A stretch of 64,000 nucleotides of DNA, taken from NCBI RefSeq assembly GCF_020882245.1, contig NC_083598.1, positions 76,885,714 to 76,949,713 on the forward strand, read 5' to 3'. Both the position numbers and the translations under genes were made by a program. The DNA comes from Rhopalosiphum padi (Eukaryota; Arthropoda; Insecta; Hemiptera; Aphididae). Positions 53,440-64,000 of the stretch are shown in pieces (position 1 is the stretch's first letter; every line of letters starts with the position of its first letter). The notes beneath the pieces were generated by a model. That model ran no database searches. It worked only from the letters and a program-made list of their open reading frames with translations, and was not told the DNA's origin.

Positions 53440-56400
53440 CTTTTATTATTGTGGGAAACGCCGCAAATAATTCACTGTATTGGAGATCACCAAATAAAAT
53501 ATACTGAGTGCTATAACCCCGCCGATCGACCGTGGACGACACCACCCAAAACCCGATAAAATATCGTAACACGCGGCTATACGACTTCATATAAGTATCT
53601 AATAATAAATAAAATACGATTTTGTATATCATTACGCGCGTGTTATGTACACGACAGCCCTGTTGAGCGTATAATTTTATTTCGATTCGATTTTATCGTC
53701 GATTTATCGTTTGTGGCATGTTCTGCGTTTTCGTTGTGTCTACCTGTATTATATTTTTTTACCTATAACAACGCAGTCGTTGTCGTGTGCGCATTATAAT
53801 AATGTCTTTTTGCGATAATTTTCAGCCTGGCTACCCAATTAAACGACTCCGAAAATTCTATTTAAAATGTATTTTACCATTATATACATACGTTGTCCCG
53901 CACGCGTAATAATATTAACAGACCTGTGTAAAAAAAAATATATATAATACGCTCCGAATCATAAACGCGATTAAATTATATGTAGGTACTATATATACGT
54001 TTGGTCGTCGTATAATGTTATTTTATCGCAGTTAAATTTTCGACGCCCGAGCAGCACGTTTTAAGAATATATTAAAAACATTTATTATAATAGAACATAA
54101 TATATTATTTATCAACGACGCACGCGGGTTATTGTTTAAATGAAAAACTCCGGAAACTACAATATTACAGTCTGCGTTGTTGCGGCGATACAGTTATAGG
54201 TAAATGAGAAAGTATATCTAAAACCTACCTTTGATAAATAGGAAATGGTTTTCTTATTGATTTATAAAAATATAAAATAAAACAATATTTTATCCAAACC
54301 TCCTGCCTTTAAGAGGATGTCTCAACCGCGTATGCAGTCATCTTCACGTGTATAGTCTTACAAACGAAAAAACTTATATTCGCATTCAGCAAACCCAACT
54401 TTATGTTATTAGCGTATTAATTTGAAATTTAATTTACAAATTTTTTAAATTTAAAAGTTAAAAACATAATTTTTGTTCGAATGTAAACTTACAATATATT
54501 AATTTTTAAATAAACATAACACGCTCAACAATTAGAATATATCATAAAAAACTTAATACCTATATAAAAGTATAGTCATAAAGTACACCTAATATTTAAT
54601 ATTATAAAAATATAAAGTAGCAGACCTAATTTTACGAGTCAAACATTACCCCATTTTTAGAAACCAACCGTAATTGGTTTGAGAAATTCGATTTGAAAAC
54701 TTTTTGAACGATTATCTTTTGTTTTTAGGAATATCGTTACGAATGTCACATGACCTAAAGCACGTATTTAAACCACATTTTCGTTTGAGGACATCTTTTG
54801 GAAGAATTATTTTATTAGCATACACATAATATTATTCTGTCACTAATGAATGTTAAATACTTTATAGAGACACAATGACAGTTGTATTTATGTAACCAAA
54901 AAACCACGAACACATGATAATTATTGGTCTCACTTGTAGTAGGTACGAGTACACCGCAGAACAGGTTCCGCAAGATTAATTATTATTAATATTATATTTT
55001 TCATAAATGCGAAATAGTACAATGTTTTCCTAGATGATTCTGAAACGATAATTTCGATTTATAGTCGCTGTCATTGTTATTACAAATATAATATTTTTTT
55101 TTTACGAACTATATTAGAACAGTATGAAACAGTTGAATTAATTCAAATCGCGACGTAAAACCTCATCTCAGCATGCATCGCTCGGCATGCCGTCTCATCA
55201 AGCAAAATGAAACAACAACACAATCACAGACGTCGAATAAAGTTCAAACCTTTATAACGCGTATTAACCTCCATTTAAGTATTTAATTCATTATGGTATT
55301 TTATATACTAGTTTGTTTATAAAACGAACAGATTTTAACAAAACTAAATTATATTTTAGTATTTTTAAATATTTATTATCCGCTGTTCGCGACCGAACAG
55401 AAAACACGACCTTATAGATTTATAATAATACACGAACAGAGTACATTATTATTAAAACGCACGCAATACGAATTCGGTATACGCGTGTAGTTTGGTCGGT
55501 TCGACTGATTTGAACGAAAAATAAGTCGATTTGTTTGCACGTCGGACAACTTCTGTCGTCAGATTATTTTAACGTTCCTATAAAATATACTAGCAACATC
55601 ATACCGTATATTATGTAAATAATATAATATTTATATCATATTATGTTCCCCACCCACCCCTGATCATAGCACAGTTAACACTTAAATGCGGTACGGACCG
55701 AACTAAACAAGAACTCTATTAACATAATAAATTTTTTTCCCGAAAGTTATCTATGTATATAATACACGAATATAATAACATATGCATATAAGCGCGCTGC
55801 AAGACTTCGGCGAGGGGGTCGTAAAACGATAGACACAGTGAATTGGGTTGATCAAAGATTTGGAACGACGGAAAGATAACGATCTGTCGTCCGAAATAAA
55901 ATTTAAACAATCCGCGCGCAAAGAACCAAACTACACTTTTGATAATATTATAATAATAGTAATAATATACCTAACCATAAAATAAAATAACGTTTTAACT
56001 CAACGAAGAAAATGAGCGTGCCGACGTCGGTAGTTCGGATGGGATTTATGAAACGAATTTTATTACATATGTTACGTAGCACAATATGACTAAAGCGACA
56101 ATCGTATTTTAAACGGCCGTCGTGCTACCAGCTATATTTTGAGATGATAGCGCGTAGCGGCGTACGAATGAAAATCGTAACTACGTTGAAATTGACTTGG
56201 CGCACGTAGTCCAGAAAAGTGTAGAAAGACGTTCCCGAAATGCGTGTACGGTGTACCTATTACCTACTTATTACGTTCTATTATAAAAACGACGGATAAT
56301 AATAATAAATAATAATAGCAACATGAAGATAAAAATAATTATTATTCTCAAAAGTCATTCGGCGACGATAACCGAACAAAAAGCGTGCGAATGTTATTTG

Positions 56401-58360
56401 CGAATTGTTACTGCTACGTTACACGAGTTTATTTTATTTTTATTTTTACATCTAAATAATGACTAACTCGTGCGTAATGCGTATATAGCCCATGTATATA
56501 TATTTAATACGGTCATAACTCATAACCAAATTTAGGTTCAATACTTTTACATAAATTCACATGTTGGAAGGTACTATTATAAAGTATAGTAATAATGATT
56601 ATTATTATTACTGACGTGAAAATAATATATTTAAATCGAACATAGTAGGTAGACTGTTAGCAAAAGTGTTCCAAATTCGAAAATTAGATGAGTTATAAAC
56701 TAGTAAATCATGAAGACATATCTAAATGGCTATATATTATATGACTAAAGTAAAGACTTTCATGTATTTGCTTTTTTTTTCTGGTTAACTTTATCGTTAA
56801 CCAGAAAACATGTCACAACGTTTGTGCTAAATAAGATAAGATATGTACTGGCTTTATTATCGTTTTTTATACATATTAATGGTACATAGAAAATTGAAAT
56901 AAGTAAAATAATTAATTAATATAAAGAATAAAAAAATAAAGAAAAATCTTAATTTTTAGTGTAATATGGGCATGTAATTTTTTTAGAGCATATTTAACAG
57001 CATATTTTTAATTTTTTTATGTAGGTATAAGTACGTATTTTTAAAAGAATACTTGATGATTTTTTAGTGTATAAAAAATAAAAATCTTTACTCTACTATG
57101 ACAAATGTTCTTATAAGCTATTCGTAGATGCTATGTAAACGACTGTTGCCAAAAAAAATACTAAATTGTGCCACGTATATAACCTAACGTGTATACGAGT
57201 TATATTGGTGGAATGCGCAGTATAACAAATGATAAAAATAATATAATGATATAATTTATAACTGTAAATTAATTAATTTAATAGAAAATAAAAAATGACT
57301 ATAAAATTAAAATATTTGATATATTATTGTAACATAAACATTGAGCGCTGTGTGCAGATGGTGGAATTTTGACGTCAAGTCGTTAAGAATTTTTTTTTAA
57401 TTAATACATGTTAATGTAGTGATCATTAGTCGTTATCGAACTGCATTGTTTTTCTAATTAAAATTACCAACAAGTTGGATTATTTCGATGATCGTAATTT
57501 TCTACAGTTGTAAGTAAATATGTGATTAGGTATTAAAAAATATAAATTTACATTCTGCGAATATTATAGTACCAACCGCATTAATTCCGATAGCACATTA
57601 TTCTCCAACGTTAACGGTATATTGACATTTAGTTACTGACGACTTTACTAAAAAAACGATTAATAATAGCAATCACTCGGAGCTTAAGTACTTAATATGT
57701 CGATTAAAAGTCAAATTTCATGGTTGGGTAACGTCGTGTCTCAATAGACGTAAACACGTCAAATGTCTATTTGAGACCGTAATATAAATTAACTTTAGGT
57801 AACATTTTATAAACGAACGATACATTATATTATAATTATGTAATGGCAGTAAATGGTAATAATTGATGGTCGATATATCACACGAATATAGTAATTTAAC
57901 AACATAGTTGCAATGTTATACAGAGTTCAACGAATACCAAACGACCAATAACCTCTATGCGTTGTTTTAGGTCAAAATATTATCCGTTTACCTTTTATAT
58001 AGTTGCGGAAAATACATCATCAGATGTGTATAAAAATTATTGTGACTTCATCCAAACACGAATCTTAAAAAAAAAACTTTAACACTCGTGACAATCTGAA
58101 AAAAACAGTAGCCAACTGTTGATAATTAATAACTAATCAAATCTGACTGTGTCTTATTACCATATTTATTATCATATGTTAATATCGCGATTTTCTGGTA
58201 ACGATATTTTTTTACTGTATGTGATCAAAATTATTCGATTTACTGCCAGGCGAAAACTCGTTGTACAAATAAATAATACACGCCAAGTGTTGTCGTTTCT
58301 ATATTAGTTATATATTTAAGACCACGCATATACAAGTATATAATACACGTATAACGACTT
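53440..58360. other. intron block, AT-rich with scattered CpG words
   Basis: No exon-like segment is seen. Notable words are CGGCATGCCG with a second GCATGC near 55,175-55,200 and the 13-bp hairpin at 56,777. Confidence 0.6.
56777..56808. repeat. perfect 13-bp inverted repeat with 6-nt loop
   Basis: TTTTCTGGTTAAC (56,777-56,789) and GTTAACCAGAAAA (56,796-56,808) are exact reverse complements around TTTATC. It lies in the abd-A intron. It could be a cruciform, a short RNA hairpin or a composite binding site. Confidence 0.9.
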
Positions 58361-58493
58361 CACAGTGGAGTCACGTCCGCGTAAGTACAGTACACGCACG
58401 CAATTATTATATTTTGGTGCCATTAAATTTAACCGCTGCAATGATGATAATAATGATGATAAAAATAATAATAATAATAATTTAGTTGCAACG

Positions 58494-58514
58494 GCGCGGT
58501 GGCGGCAGATGCGC
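58494..58514 (+). promoter_or_regulatory. GGTGGCGGCAG CTCF-like element in the abd-A intron
   Basis: GCGCGGTGGCGGCAGATGCGC matches the GGnGGCAG core of the vertebrate-style CTCF consensus. It sits immediately right of an AAT/GAT microsatellite in a short island at 58,480-58,560. The match is partial (core only), so it is a weak call. Confidence 0.18.
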
Positions 58515-58728
58515 TTGGCAAAGAGAACGCGATAAGAAGCAACCGCCGGCGTTTTCTCGAATACGATATCATTATTATATATTTTACCTTATATTATATT
58601 CTCTCGTGTACTTTTATTCATCGTTATTATTATTATTATTTTTTTAATTAAAACTAACGGCCCCGTTCACGAGAAGAAGTATAGAAGAAGGAGAATGAAG
58701 AAAAACGAATAGGAGAAAAAGAAGCAAT

Positions 58729-58749
58729 TATATATATATATATATATAT
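58729..58749. repeat. (TA)10 microsatellite in the abd-A intron
   Basis: Twenty-one bases of uninterrupted TA alternation following a purine-rich GAAGAAGGAGAA stretch. Confidence 0.93.
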
Positions 58750-61152
58750 GTATACCTACTGTCGTGAGGGTGTATAAATATACGCGAAAAGGGGTTGGTG
58801 AATGCGAATAGGTGGAATAGAAGGTTAGGGCGTAAGGATAGGACCGTGCATAGAAGATATCTCGGGAAAAAAGGGGGAAAAAGGGGGAGGACGCGCGTCG
58901 TTTAATTGCATTTAACAATAAAACGCACCCTTGCGCGGGCGCGCGTGCATGTGACGTCGCCACCGCCGGTGTTTCTGATGAAATTACCCCACGCCGGTTT
59001 CGCCCACGTCGTTGCCATTATAATATTACCACCGCTCTCCTGCTCAGTCCCGACCGCCCAAGAGAACCCGTCCATTCTCCGGTCTGTTTGCACCGCCCTC
59101 GGTCAAAGATACAGCGGTGACTCTCCTCCTTTGGCCTTTGCCGGCAGCTTACACTATATTATTATTATTAATATTTTACCGTGAACGCAACGCTGCTGCC
59201 AATTCACATCAAAAAATATGTTAAGAAGGGTATATTAATAAAATTATTCGTATTCAGGAGGTGCACGTCTAAGCGCGGACTAATGGATATACAGTTTAAA
59301 CTATCAACTATGTATGATAAATAATAATATATTATAGTGTAGTTAGTGGATTTCGGTCGCAGAGGTAAAGGGGCTAAAACGAATTTATCACAGGGGCTTA
59401 ACATATCTACCTACCTGAACATGATGATAATATCGACTACATAAATCATCTCACAATGCTGATGAGCTGGCATGAAGTTTATTTTTTTTATGTATAAATT
59501 TGTATTTGAAATATGTTTTCTTTCGTTGAAAAAAAAATGTAAATTAGTTAAAAATCGAAATATGGTAAACGAAATAATCCCATGCGGTCGAGGTATTCTG
59601 GTCAAACAAAGTGTTACAGTGTTCTGTAGTACCACCCATGAGTCCCATATACACCCTACCCATAGTATACATTGTATATATAATATGCGACCACGTTTGA
59701 GTGCTTTAATTTAGATGGCACGCTGTGTGTTCAAACTACATGTTTTTTCTTATTATATATACATATACTTGAAGGTCGTAAGTTAAAACGTACATAATAT
59801 ATATCACGGGATCTAAACCATATATTTTCAAAGTAAAGTTAAGACGACATTCATCTAGATTCAAAAATCTTTCAGCTTGTGCGACTAAGATTTATCACAC
59901 AAAGCAATATTTTATTATTATGTATAATTTAATTTAATTTTTTTATTTTATTACCATTTATTCAAAATACAATAAATACATAGATAGTCATTAGATAAGA
60001 TATATTTGTTATAAACAATATTAAACCTATTGTTATCATTATATAATATTAGACTTTGTCACGATATCAGGAGCTATTTTGAACCTTGGTTTAATTTGGT
60101 TTTGTTTGATAATGTACGTTTAGAACAGCAAAGATTTAGCAATAAGCAAACTACTAATATTATATTATGTTCATTTTAACGGTTAGGGTATTAGATTAAC
60201 GTTATTCGAAAAAATTACGATTTTAGAAAATTATATTCAGTAGTTGCTCCCGGTAAATCAATACTCGATTTATACTACAAAAGCACCTTTGGTTATTGTA
60301 CATTATTGTAGTACAGAATATATGTATCCGTGTGATATAATATATATCGACTATTATTCTTGGAAGTATGTATACCTAACGCCACCGTGGGGCTTTTTTT
60401 CTTTACATTTTTGGCACCTCATATTTCAATGACTGCGCTGCCCTCCACGGGTCCTTCAAATTTAACGCAGCGCAGCAGAGAAACGATCGTTTTCACATTA
60501 TATTACACACACGCACACATACACAGGAAAATAACTGTCAACATGTAAGTACATGTGTCATTATGTAGCTCGCCTCGTGGCTTCAAAACGCAATCCCCTA
60601 AATGTGTACGATTTGAGCACCGCTATACACGAGGTGTATGGAAATGAAAAATGATATAATATAATATGCGTACCAACATATATATACACACGCAATTTAA
60701 CGTCATCCTTTTGAGTGTTGCTATTGAAAATTGCCCATCCGTCGTATGTATACATATTACATACACACGTATTGGCATCAGACTGCGAAATGGTACATAT
60801 ATCAGTCAACGGGCGATCGTATATATACATATAATGAAAAGACCCTCCTCTCGTCGTACGTTTTCATCAAGAATTCGGCAAACGGCTTGGAAACGGCAAT
60901 ATCAATTTGCAACGCTGTAAACAATTCTATTCCCTGTCACCCCCCACACGACAAGCTGCCCTAACCAATACTATCTCTCCTCCATGCACACGCCAAAAAG
61001 AAATGCGAAGTTCGTCTTTCGAATTATTGCCATAACCTTTCTTGGCCCTTTTCGGAGCGGTACTTGGGACCGCTGCCGTTTTTTTTCGCTCTCATTCTCT
61101 GATGCTACTACAGTCTCACCTCTCAACCCAACGGCGTTGGGGAACAATGGTC

Positions 61153-61167
61153 GCGAACAGATGGCGT
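61153..61167 (+). promoter_or_regulatory. CTCF-like insulator motif, copy 2 of an exact 15-mer
   Basis: This is identical to the word at 27,689-27,703 (GCGAACAGATGGCGT), in the GC-richer block 60,960-61,280 within the abd-A intron. Flanking bases of the two copies do not match, so this is not a recent long duplication. Confidence 0.35.
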
Positions 61168-61299
61168 ATTTGGTGTATATTACACAATTCTGCCCTCCAT
61201 CGGCATGTGTGTGTAAATATATGTGTGCACAACGTAGGAAATGCGTATACGGCGGTGGTACAAGGGGTGAGAATAACACCTAAGGGAAATATCGAGCTA

Positions 61300-64000
61300 T
61301 AGGGTTTCCTTACGTATACTGCAGTTATATTGTATTACACGAACCGAGCTGAGTGGAAAATGAAATGAGCTCGTATTTTTCGCAGTTTCCCTGCTCTACG
61401 ACACCTTATATATAAACGCATATGTGTATACATATATATATATATATGTATACTCACATCGCCTACAGAGCACCTGCGATCTTGTACTATACGCGTCTAA
61501 TATACGTTTCTCGAGAAAACGACTACTTTTTTCTGATATTTACGCGTATGCGAGTGTGTAGATATATTTTTTATCTTCGTTTGTATGGAAAACGAGATCC
61601 AACAACCCCAAAGCCCAATACCAATATGGAAATAACGTCATTTATACATACGACATATAATATATTTCAAAATATATAGTGAGAGCCTACCACTAGTTCG
61701 TAAGGAACATAACATTTCAATATGCAAAAAAAAAACTATTTGACATGCACGTTTCTACCATTTCAATCCGTCTTCACGTATAACATAGGTATATAGAATT
61801 TTATCAAAATTATTACCTATACTGTACCTACATATTATATGTGTCGATCAAAATTGTAGTTCGGATGTTGTATTTACTAAACTTGTTTAGTTTTAAACGA
61901 AAAACGATATCACACTTCCGAAAACCTATATTATTGAACAGTTCGAGAGGTTTGAAATTTCGAATCGCTGCACCTAATAAACGAATAACGTGACCTATAA
62001 TATATATGGCGTGTCTACGGGGTACCAAAATTCTCTTTAATCCGTCCGAAAATACCTATTGTGGCAGGTAGTGCGTACAAATCGTTTGACCTAAATAACA
62101 AATTTTAACTCTTTATATAAATAGGTATCATAATATAATAGAAAAAAACATACCGTATCGAATTATTACCTAACTCTTATTTTTTTCCCATCAAAATCAG
62201 GTCACCCCGTATGGCATATAATAGCAGGTAATAAAGACGGCGGCCACAAAACCACACGGATATAAACACATATATTATATATGCACACAAAACCCTTTAA
62301 TTCGATCACATATTCTAGTTTCATTGTGAACGCAAGAAGCGGTCAAGAGAGAGAGATAGATAAAGAATAATATCGTATTTGTATAATATATATATGTATA
62401 TATTATATAGGATTAAACACAAATTCCGTAGCAATTGTACAGAGTAATATAAATATAATCCGTATAGAAGAATTATACAGTTCACGTGCATACGGTGTGC
62501 AGTGTGTGCACACAAGTTATACTATACGATTGGCGAACAAAATGTACAACGCAGTCTTTCACCCCTTCTATTTTCTTTTCAGTACACACATTTATCGACA
62601 AATTTACGAGCACGAGAGGGTACAGTATATCATAATGCATATATACATAATATATAAATATACACGCATAATGTATAGATATATTTTTCAAAAGACATTT
62701 CGCCAAGACCCCGAGACATTACTTTTACGCAACGATCTTTTGAACAGCAGAAATTTATACGGGGGATGTTGTATGTATATATTATATATGCGCAGAGTGT
62801 AATATATTTTCTTTGCGGAGGGTTACAAAGGACTACAAGCGGGATGAGAGACCGCGGGAGCCGCGCCCCCGCCAAAGATAACGGCGCGGCAAACGCTACA
62901 GTCATCTTCATGGCGCAATAACCATAATTCTTCGTTTATATTATTTTTTAGTTTTCGTTTTTTTTTCTCATACACAATAAGAGGGTTCAGAAGGTTTTTA
63001 ATTTTTCCCTCGTCTTGCCGCCCGCACACATTATATATATAGCACCAATAAGCCATCTCCCGCGGGGTGCGGCCGGGCGCGAGGAGATTGCCGACAAAGC
63101 ATTTTATTGGCGCACCGTGATCGGTGTTTTTTTAGCATTATATTATACGTGGGTACACAAAAACCTTACAGTAACTGCTTGGCGTAAATATTTTCCAAAA
63201 TCGATAGTTTTATGTGTTTTTCACGTACCTCCTGTATTACACGAATCCTAATCAAAATATATTAAGTATATTATAATTCACCCCATAAAATATATTCACA
63301 TAATAATATAATAGACACACGTATCGTATGTTTTAGTAAGGATAATACCTAATAATTGGACTAGTATACCTAGTAAAGATGCATATTCAATTCAGACACT
63401 TACACGCATCATATTATGTACACCGTAACTTATTTCAACAATAAAATAAGACTTTTTTTTTACTCTCTCTTGGTGTCTTGGTCTATTTTTAAACAAAAGC
63501 TTTTCTCAACTTTATCATAATGTGACTACGTTTGGATCCCGGTTATATAATAATATTTCGAACGTACCAAAACATAATAATATATTGTCATATTGTAAAT
63601 TAAACGTTTGTCTTGGCAGAGCAAGCTGTATCACAACGAAACCATTCGATTTCAAAATCGATGCCCCCCATACGTTGCACGTTTTATAATATATTGTGCA
63701 TAGAATTGTATCGCATTATATTTGCTTAAGAAAGAATAGTAATATCGATTCGACGCATGCAGTCATGTGCAGCACGGGTATTATTATAATGGTATTTCGC
63801 CGACGCATATCGAACGCGTATGTTCGTTTTCAAAAACATTTCTGTGCAAGCAAACATACCGGCTGAAATTGAAAACTATTCATCGTATATGCGCGCATCG
63901 AGTATTTATAATAATAATGCACGTTGGCATTGAAAAACTATCAAAGACGTGGTGTCACACGACGATATCAATATACTGTACAACACTAAAATCAACAATA
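61300..64000. other. intron block to the window edge
   Basis: TA-rich DNA with a CpG-rich island at 62,820-63,110 that contains GCCGCGCCCCCGCC, a GC-box/KLF-like word. A GAGAGAGAGA run lies near 62,347. No exon of abd-A or mature miR-iab-4/8 sequence was found. Confidence 0.5.

Larger units (their letters stand above)
58360..61300. other. intron block with CpG-rich islands
   Basis: Islands lie at 58,480-58,560, 58,860-59,150 and 60,840-61,280. The 58.9-59.15 kb island is C-rich on the plus strand and ends TTTGCCGGCAG. Short overlapping frames on both strands have no known domains. The second exact CTCF-like 15-mer is at 61,153. Confidence 0.5.
51113..64000 (-). other. abd-A intron (at least 12.9 kb, 5' end outside the window)
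   Basis: Everything to the right of the acceptor is read as intron of abd-A because the missing N-terminal exons must lie upstream on the minus strand. The YPWM hexapeptide and the TDWMG segment both contain Trp-Met, which on the plus strand reads CATCCA. By eye I find only one CATCCA here (58,049), in a context that encodes RVWMKSQ followed by a stop. The upstream exons are therefore inferred to be beyond 64,000. Nested small or non-coding genes cannot be excluded. Confidence 0.6.

Noticed and set aside
58049..58054. Only CATCCA on the right flank, possible Trp-Met of a YPWM exon
   Set aside because: The minus-strand frame reads RVWMKSQ then stop; no Tyr-Pro precedes it and no abd-A linker follows.
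61312..61321. ACGTATACTG, matching the first ten bases of miR-iab-4-5p as I remember it
   Set aside because: The match stops after ten bases and no complementary 3p arm follows, so it is not the miRNA locus.

Overview
The window is 64 kb of very AT-rich (roughly 70% A+T by eye) arthropod nuclear DNA, almost all non-coding. It holds one coding segment I can defend: the 3'-terminal, homeobox-containing exon of the Hox gene abdominal-A (abd-A) on the minus strand at 50,652-51,112. The homeodomain, the UbdA-type peptide after it and the C-terminal LDK...LKA motif identify it. The base composition, abundant TA and AAT microsatellites, frequent TAGGTA/TACCTA words and isolated CpG-rich islands suggest a hemipteran such as an aphid. 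That species-level guess is inference, not proof.

Layout. Positions 1-50,146 lie 3' of abd-A, which in a canonically arranged Hox cluster is the side facing Ubx. No Ubx homeobox exon and no YPWM-type exon is visible there. This flank is AT-rich DNA broken by short CpG-richer islands near 0.4, 4.2, 6.1, 11.4-12.8, 17.3-18.3, 22.1, 27.6, 28.9, 31.1, 33.5, 38.0, 41.1, 44.1-45.3, 46.2 and 49.5 kb. Positions 50,147-50,651 are the likely abd-A 3' UTR. Positions 51,113-64,000 are the intron upstream of the homeobox exon. No exon carrying the YPWM hexapeptide or the following TDWMG segment is found there, so the intron is at least 12.9 kb and the 5' exons lie beyond the right edge, on the side expected to face Abd-B.

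The interest lies in candidate cis-regulatory structure. There is a compact PRE/TRE-like cluster (PHO, GAGA and Zeste cores) at 53.07-53.24 kb inside the abd-A intron. An identical 15-mer with a CTCF-like core occurs at 27.69 and 61.15 kb, on both sides of the homeobox exon. A CpG island at 28.8-29.0 kb has a full YY1/PHO consensus. A duplicated Exd/Hox-type composite site lies at 30.85 and 30.93 kb, and a GTTGCAC/ATCGAT array at 52.4-52.7 kb. These are motif-level inferences that need conservation and chromatin data. Repeats include a 193-bp hAT-type MITE remnant with decayed 8-bp target duplications, a degenerate 150-bp tandem duplication, a 34-bp tandem repeat and many microsatellites. I found no rRNA, tRNA, CRISPR array or intact transposase gene.
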